A stretch of 64,000 nt of DNA from Mariniflexile jejuense (GTDB taxonomy: Bacteria > Bacteroidota > Bacteroidia > Flavobacteriales > Flavobacteriaceae): positions 62,001 through 126,000 of the forward strand of contig NZ_JBHTJI010000001.1 in the NCBI RefSeq assembly GCF_042675665.1, given 5' to 3'. Each line of letters begins with the position of its first letter. Within the stretch, counting starts at the first letter, position 1. A program made the position numbers and the translations under genes. Below the pieces are notes generated by a model. The model was not told the DNA's origin. It was given only the letters and a program-made list of their open reading frames with translations, and made no database searches. This document shows positions 1 through 8,721 of the stretch, in pieces.

Positions 1-828
1 ACAGATGTTTTTTACACAGAATTTGATTATAATGCGTTAAGCAAATCTTCACCTGTTACCGTTATGGGTAATTCCGTAGGTAAAATTGAAGATATATCAT
101 ATAATTACGATACAGGCAAAACAAGAGTCGCATTTACAGTAAGCGAAAAATTGAAGTTCTCAAAAAACAGCATTGTAAAAATGTACGAAGTTGGTTTTAT
201 GAGTGGTAATGGTTTAACCTTACTTATAAGTAATGAAGGCGAGCAAGCAAAACCAGGCGATGTATTGCAGTCGGAAGTAGAATTTGGTTTAGTTACAAAT
301 CTTTCAAAAAACTTTTCTGGAGTTACAGATAATTTAGATTCAGCGTTAAAATCTACAGATACGTTAATGTATAGCATTAATAAATTAGTGAATGATAATT
401 CGGATGCTGGTTTAAAACATACCATTGAAGAATTAAATTACACTTTAAAATCGTTTAGAAATACCTCGAATACGGTTAATGAAACCTTATCAAAAAATGA
501 TAAAAACATTACAGCTATTCTTGAAAAATTTAAAACCATAAGTGCAGATTTAGCTGTGCTTACAACCGATTTAAAAACAGCCAACATAGGCACAACCGTT
601 GAAACTTTAAACGCTACATTAGCTAAATTAAACGTTATATTAACATCTATAGATAAAGGTGATGGTACTATAGGTAAATTACTAAAAGACGAAGGTTTGT
701 ATAATAATATAGAAGGCGCAACCAAAGAAATGGAATCGTTACTATTAGATATTAAACTACACCCAAAACGTTATTTTAGAGTATTATCAAAAAAAGAAAT
801 TCCATACACCGAACCAAAAACCAACTAA
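1..828 (+). CDS. MlaD/MCE family lipid-transport protein (5' end cut off by window)
   Basis: The reading frame is open from base 1, so the N-terminus, including the expected membrane anchor, lies outside the window. The first ~95 visible residues fit the MCE (mammalian cell entry) beta-barrel domain of MlaD, with a typical VMGNSVGKIEDI strand. The rest is a long, mostly helical segment rich in Thr, Asn and Leu, as in periplasmic MCE tails that form a lipid conduit. Family knowledge: MlaD is the substrate-binding subunit of an ABC system moving phospholipids between outer and inner membrane. No MlaE or MlaF gene is visible downstream; upstream is unknown. The next gene starts 6 bases after the stop, so co-transcription is likely. 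Confidence 0.85.
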   Translation, partial: TDVFYTEFDYNALSKSSPVTVMGNSVGKIEDISYNYDTGKTRVAFTVSEKLKFSKNSIVKMYEVGFMSGNGLTLLISNEGEQAKPGDVLQSEVEFGLVTNLSKNFSGVTDNLDSALKSTDTLMYSINKLVNDNSDAGLKHTIEELNYTLKSFRNTSNTVNETLSKNDKNITAILEKFKTISADLAVLTTDLKTANIGTTVETLNATLAKLNVILTSIDKGDGTIGKLLKDEGLYNNIEGATKEMESLLLDIKLHPKRYFRVLSKKEIPYTEPKTN

Positions 829-834
829 AACTAC

Positions 835-2148
835 ATGGCGTATTTACCAAATATACTTTTTACAATCATACTTTGTATTGGTATTGGTTTTTTTGCTAAA
901 AACATAAAAAAGCTAATCCGTAATATTAAGTTAGGTCGTGCATTAAACATAACCGATAACAAACCACAACGTTGGAAAAACATGACCATGCTCGCTTTAG
1001 GGCAAAGTAAAATGGTACGTCGTCCAGTTTCAGGTTTATTGCATATTATAGTATATATTGGTTTCATCATCATCAATATTGAAGTTTTAGAAATTATTAT
1101 AGACGGTATTTTTGGAACACATCGTATAGGTTTAAACGTGTTACCAACCTCAATTTACGGATTTCTAATTGGTACTTTTGAGGTATTAGCTATTTTAGTA
1201 TTAGTAGCAGTTATCGTTTTTTGGATACGAAGAAACATAATTAAAATTGCACGTTTCTGGAAAAGTGAAATGACAAGTTGGCCAAAAAACGATGGTAATT
1301 TCATTTTATATTTTGAAATGATTTTAATGACATTGTTTTTGGTAATGAATGCTACAGATGTACATTTCCAATCATTAAATTCTGGTAACATAATTAGTCA
1401 ATATCTAACGCCTTGGTTTAGCAGTTTATCAGAAAGCACACTTCATACCATTGAAAGAACGGCTTGGTGGATACACATAATAGGTATTTTAGTATTCCTA
1501 AATTATCTATATTTCTCAAAACACCTTCATATTTTATTAGCATTTCCAAATACGTTTTACGGAAAATTAACACCTAAAGGTCAGTTTAACAATCTTGAAG
1601 CTGTTACTAAAGAAGTAAAAATGATGATGGATCCAAATGTAGATCCATTTGCTGCACCAGCCGAAGGTTCAGAAGGCGATATGCCAGCAAAATTTGGTGC
1701 TAGCGATGTGCAAGATTTAAACTGGGTACAATTACTAAATGCATATACCTGTACAGAATGTGGACGATGTACTAGCGAATGTCCTGCAAACCAAACAGGT
1801 AAGAAATTGTCACCACGAAAAATTATGATGGATACTCGCGACCGTTTGGAGGAAGTTGGTAAAAATATTGATTTGAATAAAGGTGAGTTTAAAGAAGATG
1901 GCAAACAACTGCTTGATAATTACATCACTAGAGAAGAACTTTGGGCTTGTACATCATGTAATGCTTGTGTTGAAGCATGTCCGGTAAGTATAGATCCACT
2001 CTCTATTATATTAGAAATGCGACGTTATTTGGTTATGGAACAAAGTGCAGCTCCAACCGAATTAAATACTATGATGACAAATATAGAGAATAACGGTGCG
2101 CCATGGCCATACAATCAAATGGACAGATTAAACTGGAAAAACGAATAA
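835..2148 (+). CDS. Membrane-anchored 4Fe-4S oxidoreductase subunit
   Basis: This 437-residue protein has about four or five hydrophobic segments in its first 240 residues, resembling the cytochrome-b/NarI-like membrane part of Hdr-type complexes. Two ferredoxin-type motifs follow: CTECGRCTSECP from about Cys305 and CTSCNACVEACP from about Cys372. The layout (membrane domain, then two 4Fe-4S clusters) matches the Bacteroidota '(Fe-S)-binding protein' that always precedes a cysteine-rich CCG protein, which is the case here (10-base gap). Together they probably form a split GlpC/GlcF- or HdrDE-like module passing electrons from a flavoprotein to the quinone pool. The electron donor is not in the window, so the substrate is unknown. 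Confidence 0.85.
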   Translation: MAYLPNILFTIILCIGIGFFAKNIKKLIRNIKLGRALNITDNKPQRWKNMTMLALGQSKMVRRPVSGLLHIIVYIGFIIINIEVLEIIIDGIFGTHRIGLNVLPTSIYGFLIGTFEVLAILVLVAVIVFWIRRNIIKIARFWKSEMTSWPKNDGNFILYFEMILMTLFLVMNATDVHFQSLNSGNIISQYLTPWFSSLSESTLHTIERTAWWIHIIGILVFLNYLYFSKHLHILLAFPNTFYGKLTPKGQFNNLEAVTKEVKMMMDPNVDPFAAPAEGSEGDMPAKFGASDVQDLNWVQLLNAYTCTECGRCTSECPANQTGKKLSPRKIMMDTRDRLEEVGKNIDLNKGEFKEDGKQLLDNYITREELWACTSCNACVEACPVSIDPLSIILEMRRYLVMEQSAAPTELNTMMTNIENNGAPWPYNQMDRLNWKNE

Positions 2149-2158
2149 ACGCAATATA

Positions 2159-2950
2159 ATGAGCGAATTACTAAAAGTGCCTACCATGGCAGAATTTATG
2201 GCAGAAGGAAAACAACCTGAAGTATTATTTTGGGTTGGTTGTGCTGGCAGTTTTGATGATAGAGCAAAAAAAATAACCAAAGCGTTTGTGAAATTATTAA
2301 ACAAAGCCAAGGTAGAATTTGCGGTTCTAGGAACCGAAGAAAGTTGTACTGGCGATCCTGCAAAACGTGCTGGAAACGAATTTCTGTTTCAAATGCAAGC
2401 TGTTACAAACATAGAAGTTTTAAACGCTTACGAAGTAAAAAAAATAGTTACAGCATGCCCACATTGTTTTAACACCATAAAAAATGAATATCCAGAACTT
2501 GGTGGGAATTATGAAGTTATGCACCATACACAGTTTTTAAAAACACTTTTAGATGAAGGACGCTTAATTGTAGAAGGTGGTCAATTTAAAGGCAAGCGCA
2601 TCACATTTCACGATCCATGTTATTTAGGTCGCGCCAATAATGTATACGAAGCACCACGCGATTTAATTCAAAAGTTAGAAGCAGAACTGGTTGAAATGAA
2701 AAATTGCAAACGTACAGGTTTATGTTGTGGTGCTGGAGGTGCTCAAATGTTTAAAGATGCAGAAAAAGGTAATAAAGAAGTAAATATTGAACGTACTGAA
2801 CAAGCATTAGAAATAAAACCAGATATTATTGCAGCTGGTTGTCCGTTTTGTAATACCATGATGACTGATGGTGTAAAAGCAAAAGAAAAAGAAGCAGATG
2901 TAGCAATTATGGATATAGCAGAATTAATTGCAAATGCTCAAGATTTATAA
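2159..2950 (+). CDS. CCG-domain (cysteine-rich) Fe-S oxidoreductase subunit
   Basis: This 263-residue soluble protein has two cysteine-rich (CCG) domains. The first runs from WVGCAGSFDD near the N-terminus through TACPHCFNT. The second includes HDPCYLGR, the diagnostic RTGLCCGAGGAQMF and AAGCPFCNTMM. These domains occur in HdrB, GlpC, LldE and SdhE, where they bind an unusual Fe-S cluster at the catalytic or electron-transfer site. It follows the membrane Fe-S subunit in the same operon and almost touches the next gene (2 bases), so the two Fe-S proteins very likely work as one complex. The physiological substrate cannot be read from the sequence. Confidence 0.85.
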   Translation: MSELLKVPTMAEFMAEGKQPEVLFWVGCAGSFDDRAKKITKAFVKLLNKAKVEFAVLGTEESCTGDPAKRAGNEFLFQMQAVTNIEVLNAYEVKKIVTACPHCFNTIKNEYPELGGNYEVMHHTQFLKTLLDEGRLIVEGGQFKGKRITFHDPCYLGRANNVYEAPRDLIQKLEAELVEMKNCKRTGLCCGAGGAQMFKDAEKGNKEVNIERTEQALEIKPDIIAAGCPFCNTMMTDGVKAKEKEADVAIMDIAELIANAQDL

Positions 2951-2952
2951 CT

Positions 2953-3579
2953 ATGAAAAAATTAACCTACTTAGTTGCAAGTTTTATAATTTTTAGTAAT
3001 GCGTTATTTGCACAAGATATTGATTCAAAAGAGGTATTGTTAGATACGATTGCTAATGAAGCTTGTGAATGTATTAACAAGAAATCAATAGATTTTGAAA
3101 CTGTACAACACTCTCAACTTGAAATGGAGTTTGGCTTGTGCATTTTAGAAAGTTATAGCAAACATAAAAAGGAAGCAGACAAATATTTCACAGTTTCTTT
3201 AACCGATGAACAATCTTTAGAAGCATTAGGAGCTGAAGTTGCTATTAAAATGATGGGCGTTTGCTCAGATTTTATGATGAAAGTAGTTGGAACATATACT
3301 GCAAGTGAATTTGAAGAAGGTAAAGACGATATCATTATAGTTGGGCAAGTAACAAACATTCAAGAATCTTTATTCAATACAATTGAATTAAAAGATACTG
3401 ATAACAGAATGCAAAAAATACTTTGGCTTGAATATTTTGAAGGCGATCATTTATTGTACGACCTTAATAAGTTAAAAAAAATGAAAGTTAAAATTACTTG
3501 TTACGAGTATGAAATGTTCGATCCAAAAATAAAAGAATATCGTAATTTTAAAATCATTAAGAAAATTTCAGTTTTATAA
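2953..3579 (+). CDS. Secreted conserved protein with OB-fold-like C-terminal part
   Basis: The 208-residue product begins with a clear signal peptide (MKKLTYLVASFIIFSNALFAQ), so it is exported. The middle region holds several Cys residues (ACEC, GLCI, GVCS) that could form disulfides. The last ~90 residues (from DDIIIVGQVTNI to the end) have the alternating pattern of the tRNA_anti-like/OB-fold domains seen in many exported Bacteroidota proteins. I do not recognise a named family. It lies between the Fe-S genes and another conserved protein with 2-base gaps, so it is probably translated from the same mRNA, but no functional link is evident. Confidence 0.6.
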   Translation: MKKLTYLVASFIIFSNALFAQDIDSKEVLLDTIANEACECINKKSIDFETVQHSQLEMEFGLCILESYSKHKKEADKYFTVSLTDEQSLEALGAEVAIKMMGVCSDFMMKVVGTYTASEFEEGKDDIIIVGQVTNIQESLFNTIELKDTDNRMQKILWLEYFEGDHLLYDLNKLKKMKVKITCYEYEMFDPKIKEYRNFKIIKKISVL

Positions 3580-3581
3580 AA

Positions 3582-4067
3582 ATGTTAGTAGATTTTAATA
3601 CATTACCAGAAGAATCACGTGTTTGGATTTATCAAGCTAATCGTTCTTTTTCAGAAGAAGAAATAGCAGAAATACAATCAAAATTAGATGTGTTTATTGA
3701 TAATTGGACAGCACATGGAAGTGATTTGCAATCGGGTTATCTCATTAAATATAAACGCTTTATAGTTATTGGTTTAAATCAGAATTTAAACAAAGCTACA
3801 GGATGTTCCATCGATGCATCTGTTCGTTTTATTCAGCAGTTAGAAACTGATTATAATGTTGATTTAATGGATAAAATGAATGTATCCTATAAACAAGGCG
3901 ATTTTATAGCCTACAAAACACTTACCGATTTTAAACAAATGGCAAAAGACAAAGCCGTTTCAAAAAATACCATTGTTTTCAATAATTTGGTAACTAGTGT
4001 TGCCGAGTTTAGTGAAAATTGGGAAGTACCAGCAAGTGAAAGCTGGCACAGTCGATTTATCAAATAA
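3582..4067 (+). CDS. Conserved hypothetical protein (often mislabelled 'ABC transporter ATPase')
   Basis: This 161-residue cytosolic protein starts 2 bases after the preceding stop. It has no signal peptide, no membrane segment and no Walker A or ABC signature, so the 'ABC transporter ATPase' name often given to Flavobacteriaceae homologues is not supported. Visible features are a conserved core (WTAHGSDLQSGYLIKYKRFIVIGL) and a Cys near residue 79 in a GCSID context. Position and conservation suggest a housekeeping role, but no function can be assigned. Confidence 0.7.
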   Translation: MLVDFNTLPEESRVWIYQANRSFSEEEIAEIQSKLDVFIDNWTAHGSDLQSGYLIKYKRFIVIGLNQNLNKATGCSIDASVRFIQQLETDYNVDLMDKMNVSYKQGDFIAYKTLTDFKQMAKDKAVSKNTIVFNNLVTSVAEFSENWEVPASESWHSRFIK

Positions 4068-4118
4068 GTTTTCATATTTCAAATACAATCATCAATTTTA
4101 CAGCTTAAATAGTATATT

Positions 4119-5342
4119 ATGGCTAAGGAAATTTTCCTATTAAATATATCAGGTCAAGATAAACCAGGTTTAACCTCAAGTTTAACAAGTGTTTTAGCAG
4201 AATACAACGCAAAAGTTTTAGATATAGGGCAAGCAAACATTCACGACACGTTATCTCTAGGAATTTTATTTGAAATTCATGCAGGTTCAAAATCGGCAGC
4301 CGTATTAAAAGATTTACTTTTCAAATCTTACGAACTTGGTATTAAAGCAAAATTTACGCCTATTTCACTTGAAAATTATGAAAAATGGGTAAACCTTCAA
4401 GGAAAAGACCGTTACATCGTAACCATTTTAGGCGAAAAATTAACAGCGCAACAAATTTCAGAAGTTACCAAAATAATTTCTGAAAAGAACTTAAATATTG
4501 ACTCTATAAAACGACTTACAGGACGTACATCGCTTCTTAAAAAAGATGAATATCCAAGAGCGTGTATACAATTGTCTATTAGAGGACATATAGATGATAA
4601 ACGCGAGTTTACGTCAAAATTCATGCAAATTTCAAGAGATTTGGATGTTGATATTGCATTTCAAGAAGATAATATCTATAGAAGAAACCGCCGTTTGGTG
4701 TGTTTCGATATGGATTCAACCCTTATTCAAGCAGAAGTTATTGATAAACTAGCAGAATTAGCCGGTGTTGGTGATGAAGTAAAAGCCATAACCGAATCTG
4801 CTATGCAAGGTGAAATAGATTTCAACGAAAGCTTTATTCGCCGTATGAAACTCCTAAAAGGGTTAAGTGAAGATGTTCTTCATGATGTGGCTATTAATTT
4901 ACCAATAACTAAAGGTGCAAGAAGACTTATTGATACCTTAAAAAGTTACGGTTTTAAAACAGCTATTCTATCAGGTGGATTTACCTATTTTGGTCACTAT
5001 TTACAAAAAGAATTAGGTATGGATTATGTGTATGCCAACCAGTTAGAAATAAAAGATGGCGTATTAACAGGTGGTTACCTTGGTGAAATTGTTGATGGTA
5101 ATAAAAAAGCCGAATATCTTAAAGAAATTGCTAAAAAAGAAGGTATTGATATTAGTCAAACCATAGCAGTAGGTGATGGCGCAAACGATTTACCTATGCT
5201 TAATCTTGCAGGTTTAGGTATTGCATTTCATGCAAAACCAAAAGTAAAAGATAATGCTCAAAGCTCTATTTCAAGTATTGGACTTGATGGTGTATTGTAT
5301 TTATTAGGTTATCACGACAGACATATTGATTTGATAGAGTAA
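4119..5342 (+). CDS. serB: Phosphoserine phosphatase with N-terminal ACT domains
   Basis: This 407-residue enzyme dephosphorylates O-phosphoserine in the last step of serine synthesis. The N-terminal ~180 residues form two ACT-like regulatory domains (start NISGQDKPGLTSSLTSVL), the usual serine-sensing arrangement. The HAD phosphatase domain follows with the nucleophile motif FDMDSTLIQAE, motif II LSGGFTYFG, a conserved Lys region, and VGDGANDLPML for Mg2+ binding. All catalytic residues are present. It has its own 51-base upstream gap after the preceding operon. Length fits the long, ACT-containing form of SerB. Confidence 0.95.
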   Translation: MAKEIFLLNISGQDKPGLTSSLTSVLAEYNAKVLDIGQANIHDTLSLGILFEIHAGSKSAAVLKDLLFKSYELGIKAKFTPISLENYEKWVNLQGKDRYIVTILGEKLTAQQISEVTKIISEKNLNIDSIKRLTGRTSLLKKDEYPRACIQLSIRGHIDDKREFTSKFMQISRDLDVDIAFQEDNIYRRNRRLVCFDMDSTLIQAEVIDKLAELAGVGDEVKAITESAMQGEIDFNESFIRRMKLLKGLSEDVLHDVAINLPITKGARRLIDTLKSYGFKTAILSGGFTYFGHYLQKELGMDYVYANQLEIKDGVLTGGYLGEIVDGNKKAEYLKEIAKKEGIDISQTIAVGDGANDLPMLNLAGLGIAFHAKPKVKDNAQSSISSIGLDGVLYLLGYHDRHIDLIE

Positions 5343-5414
5343 GTAGATTAATTCTAAATTAATTTTGTAAATACTATTTTAGTATACAAAACGTTTTTTT
5401 GGTAAACACTAATC

Positions 5415-5430
5415 TGTAACTTTTGTTACA
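5415..5430. promoter_or_regulatory. Perfect 6+4+6 inverted repeat, candidate operator
   Basis: TGTAAC-TTTT-GTTACA forms a perfect palindrome with a 4-base spacer, about 30 bases upstream of the thioredoxin gene that opens the ApbE/DUF3570 operon. Symmetry and position suit a homodimeric regulator. There is no U-run after it, so it is not a terminator. The regulator is unknown. Confidence 0.35.
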
Positions 5431-5460
5431 CAATGCGTATGATTTTTAATTTACATTTAC

Positions 5461-5919
5461 TTGAAAAAAATTGACAATTTGAAAACAAAACTGGTTTACC
5501 TAGTAGTATTAGTTTGTATCACATCTTTTTCGGCAGTTGCACAAGATTGGAAAACTAACTTTGAAGAAGCAAAACAATTGGCTTCAAAAAATAATCAAAA
5601 TATCGTATTAGTTTTTCAAGGTTCCGATTGGTGTGCACCATGTATTAAACTCGATAAAGAAATTTGGAGCACGCAAGAATATCAAAATTTAGCAAAGAAT
5701 CATTTTGTAATGCTTAAGGCAGATTTTCCTAGAAAAAAAGCAAACAAACTTTCTGAAGAACAAGAATTACAAAACAAAAAGCTAGCAGAAACCTATAATA
5801 ACCAAGGTTATTTTCCATATGTGGTTGTTTTGAATAAAAATGGCAAAGTTTTAGGAAGCTTAGGCTACGAAAAAATATCGCCAACACAATACTATAATAA
5901 ACTAGCATCATTCAAATAA
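5461..5919 (+). CDS. Exported thioredoxin-family protein
   Basis: The 152-residue product has an N-terminal hydrophobic signal (LVYLVVLVCITSFSAVAQ) and a thioredoxin fold with the redox motif WCAPC at about residues 59-63 and a cis-proline strand (GYFPYVVVLNKNGKVLGSLGY). It should work in the periplasm as a thiol-disulfide reductase. The reading frame begins at a TTG codon (5461); another TTG follows at 5479, so the exact start is uncertain. It is the first gene of a tight operon with apbE, a DUF4266 lipoprotein and a DUF3570 protein. That grouping suggests it keeps a Cys partner reduced, for example the Cys-rich tail of the DUF4266 protein (inference). Confidence 0.85.
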   Translation: MKKIDNLKTKLVYLVVLVCITSFSAVAQDWKTNFEEAKQLASKNNQNIVLVFQGSDWCAPCIKLDKEIWSTQEYQNLAKNHFVMLKADFPRKKANKLSEEQELQNKKLAETYNNQGYFPYVVVLNKNGKVLGSLGYEKISPTQYYNKLASFK

Positions 5920-5921
5920 TT

Positions 5922-6905
5922 TTGAAACGTTTAGCAACCTCCGTATTCTTTTTAGTTTCAATTACAATTTACTCTCAAAGTATTTATACCAGAACGCTTA
6001 AGTTAATGGGTAGTCGCTTTGATGTAACTGTTGTAGCAGAATCTGAAACAAAAGGGAATGAATATATCGATTTGGCGGTTGCTGAAATAACCAGAATTGA
6101 AAAATTAATTTCGTCATGGGATGCTAAATCACAAACTTCAGAAATTAACAGAAATTCAGGTATAAAACCAGTTGTTGTTGATGATGAATTATTTCAGCTA
6201 ATTCAACGCTGTATAAAAATATCAAAACTAACCAATGGCGCTTTTGATATTAGCTATGCTTCCATGGATAAGGTTTGGTTTTTTGATGGCAGTATGACTG
6301 AAATGCCCAGTGAAGAAGCTATAAAAAATTCGGTAGCCAAAGTAGGATATCAAAATATTATTTTAGATGAAAAAAATCATTCCGTTTTCCTAAAACTTGA
6401 AGGCATGAAAATTGGTTTTGGTGCTATAGGAAAAGGTTATGCTGCCGATAGAGCTAAGGCATTATTACAAAGTAAAGGTGCTATTTCTGGAATTATAAAT
6501 GCGTCAGGCGATTTAAATACTTGGGGCAAACAACCCGATGGAAAAGATTGGCTTGTTGCTATTGTAAACCCATTAAATAAAGACAACGTTTTTTCTTGGA
6601 TGCCCGTTAACAACAGTGCTGTTGTAACATCGGGTAATTATGAAAAGTATGTAAAATTTAATAATGTTTTATATACACATATTATTGATCCGAGAACAGG
6701 TTATCCTGCTACAGGCATATTAAGTGCCACCGTATTTACTGCTAATGCTGAATTAGCCGATGCACTGGCAACTTCTATTTTTGTTATGGGTGTAGAAACG
6801 GGTTTAGATTTTGTAAACCAACTTAAAGGTGTAGAGTGTATTATTGTTGATAAGGATAATAAAATTAAAACGTCTAAGAATATAAACTTAAAACAAACCA
6901 ATTAG
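5922..6905 (+). CDS. apbE: FAD:protein FMN transferase (ApbE)
   Basis: This 327-residue exported enzyme attaches FMN from FAD to Thr/Ser of target proteins outside the cytoplasm. Family hallmarks are visible: LMGSRFDVTV, WDAKSQTSEINRNSG, GFGAIGKGYAADRA, ASGDLNTWG, the late THIIDPRTGYPA motif and the metal-binding ADALATSIFVMG region. A signal peptide leads (LATSVFFLVSITIYSQ). The start is TTG, 2 bases after the thioredoxin stop. No classical flavinylation target such as NqrC or an FMN-bind domain is in the operon, so the substrate may be the neighbouring small lipoprotein or lie elsewhere. Confidence 0.93.
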   Translation: MKRLATSVFFLVSITIYSQSIYTRTLKLMGSRFDVTVVAESETKGNEYIDLAVAEITRIEKLISSWDAKSQTSEINRNSGIKPVVVDDELFQLIQRCIKISKLTNGAFDISYASMDKVWFFDGSMTEMPSEEAIKNSVAKVGYQNIILDEKNHSVFLKLEGMKIGFGAIGKGYAADRAKALLQSKGAISGIINASGDLNTWGKQPDGKDWLVAIVNPLNKDNVFSWMPVNNSAVVTSGNYEKYVKFNNVLYTHIIDPRTGYPATGILSATVFTANAELADALATSIFVMGVETGLDFVNQLKGVECIIVDKDNKIKTSKNINLKQTN

Positions 6906-6906
6906 C

Positions 6907-7116
6907 ATGAAAAAAATGTTTTTTGCTTCGATTTTGGTATTGTCTTTAACCTCATGTACTGTTGTTAAAGAATACGAAAAAGTAAATTTAAATGATCCTG
7001 ATATGGCTTTGTCGCAAAAAAAAGTTAGTCGTTTTGAAACTAATTTTCAAGTGTACAGAGAAGGTGCTTCTGGAGCTAATGGAGGCAAGTCGGGTGGTGG
7101 TTGTGGTTGTAATTAG
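6907..7116 (+). CDS. Small DUF4266 lipoprotein with Gly/Cys-rich C-terminus
   Basis: This 69-residue protein has a lipoprotein signal with lipobox LTSC at about residues 14-17, so it should be lipidated and envelope-attached. The mature part ends in a Gly-rich tail GASGANGGKSGGGCGCN with a CGC pair. The DUF4266 family regularly lies between apbE and a DUF3570 gene, as here. The EGASGA segment loosely resembles the ApbE acceptor pattern (Ser/Thr-Gly-Ala-Thr/Ser) but lacks the final Thr/Ser. That is suggestive only. The start is ATG, one base after the apbE stop. Confidence 0.8.
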   Translation: MKKMFFASILVLSLTSCTVVKEYEKVNLNDPDMALSQKKVSRFETNFQVYREGASGANGGKSGGGCGCN

Positions 7117-7125
7117 GTTGGTATT

Positions 7126-8598
7126 ATGAATAAAATTGTCGCATTATTATGTATGATATGGGTTGCTGTTGGGTTTTCTCAAGAAAACCAAACAACCTAT
7201 AAAAAACGTGTTTTAGAAACAGCAGAAGTAGATTTTTTATCAAGTTATTATTCACAAGAAGGTAATAATGCATCGGTTACTGGAGGTATAGGTACCGAAA
7301 AACTAACTGATGTTACACCAACCATCGTGGTTAGTTTACCACTTAATGCCGATGATGTTTTAACAGTTGATGCGGGTTTTTCAGCATACACATCAGCATC
7401 CTCTAGCAATTTAAATCCTTTTGATAGAGTTAAAAAAGTAGCCACTACAACTACTACGGTTGTTACTGGCGCGTCTTCTACAAGAACGCAACAAAATACA
7501 AATTATGCTTATGTATCATCACCAACGCCTTGGGCAGCTTCATCTGGTGCTTCTAGTTCAGATGTTTGGGGCAATGTAAATATTGATTACAGCCATAGTT
7601 CAGATGACAGAAATACAGTGTTTAGTGCCGATGTGTCTGTAGCTACCGAGTATGACTATAGCTCTTTTGGTTTTGGAGGTGGTTTCGTAAAGCAATTTAA
7701 TGAGAAAAATACATCCCTAAGTATTACCACAAAAGTGTATTTGGATACATGGAACCCTAGATACCCAACTGAATTGGATTCGTATTATGAAGCCAATCAA
7801 AATTTAAATGCAGGATTTTTTAATAATGTACCAATTTACAATCAAGAAGGTGAAGCCATTGATAAAAATGATGATAGCGATGTTTGGTCACCTTTTAAAT
7901 CTCCTTTCATAAGTAATAAGTCTAGAAACTCATATTCACTATCATTTAGCCTATCGCAAATTTTAAATAAAAATTCACAGTTTTCTGTATTTTTTGATTT
8001 GGTGCAACAAAATGGTTGGTTATCAAACCCTATGCAACGTGTGTATTTTGGTGATGTAGATAACTTCTATATAGGAAACCCACAATATATACCAAATTAT
8101 ACAACCACTAAAAATGATGGTGTATTTCAATTAGCTGATGATATTGAGCGATTACCAACTAAACGCTTTAAACTACCAATAGGTTTTAGATGGCATTATT
8201 ACCTAAATGAAATGTTTACTGTAAGAACCTATTACCGTTATTATTGGGATGATTGGGGCATTAATTCGCATACAGCTTCAATTGAATTACCTTTAAAAGT
8301 GTCTTCAAAATTCACATTGTATCCATCCTATCGTTACTATAATCAAACGGCTGCAGATTATTTTGCGCCTTATGAACAGCATGTCTCTACAAGCTTATTT
8401 TATACATCCGATTACGATTTATCAAAATTCAACGCAAATCAATATGGTATAGGTGTAGGATATGTAGATATTTTAACTAAAGCCCATATTTGGAAATTAG
8501 GTTTAAAAAGCATCGATTTAAAGTATAATAGTTACAAGCGAAATACAGGTTTAAAAGCCAATATCATTTCTGCCGGTTTTAAATTTGTTATGGATTAA
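7126..8598 (+). CDS. DUF3570 outer-membrane beta-barrel protein
   Basis: The 490-residue product has a signal peptide (MNKIVALLCMIWVAVGFSQ) followed by many amphipathic beta strands rich in Tyr, Trp and Ser, characteristic of an outer-membrane barrel. Order and content (thioredoxin, apbE, DUF4266, DUF3570) identify it as the DUF3570 family. An early low-complexity stretch (TTTTTVVTGASSTRTQQ, residues ~107-123) looks like a loop. The operon suggests a redox-linked envelope function, but the substrate or conduit role of DUF3570 is not established. It closes the operon, followed by a 123-base gap. Confidence 0.85.
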   Translation: MNKIVALLCMIWVAVGFSQENQTTYKKRVLETAEVDFLSSYYSQEGNNASVTGGIGTEKLTDVTPTIVVSLPLNADDVLTVDAGFSAYTSASSSNLNPFDRVKKVATTTTTVVTGASSTRTQQNTNYAYVSSPTPWAASSGASSSDVWGNVNIDYSHSSDDRNTVFSADVSVATEYDYSSFGFGGGFVKQFNEKNTSLSITTKVYLDTWNPRYPTELDSYYEANQNLNAGFFNNVPIYNQEGEAIDKNDDSDVWSPFKSPFISNKSRNSYSLSFSLSQILNKNSQFSVFFDLVQQNGWLSNPMQRVYFGDVDNFYIGNPQYIPNYTTTKNDGVFQLADDIERLPTKRFKLPIGFRWHYYLNEMFTVRTYYRYYWDDWGINSHTASIELPLKVSSKFTLYPSYRYYNQTAADYFAPYEQHVSTSLFYTSDYDLSKFNANQYGIGVGYVDILTKAHIWKLGLKSIDLKYNSYKRNTGLKANIISAGFKFVMD

Positions 8599-8721
8599 AT
8601 TGTTTATAATCTTATTATAAATCTATCTTAAAGTCTTTTTAACTTATTTTTAAAAGTAGTATTTTGGCATGATTATTTATGTAGTAAGATGTAAGTAAGC
8701 TTACTAAATTAATCCTCAAAT

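Noticed and set aside
3582..4067. ABC transporter ATPase
   Set aside because: No Walker A, Walker B or ABC signature; the label is a database tradition.
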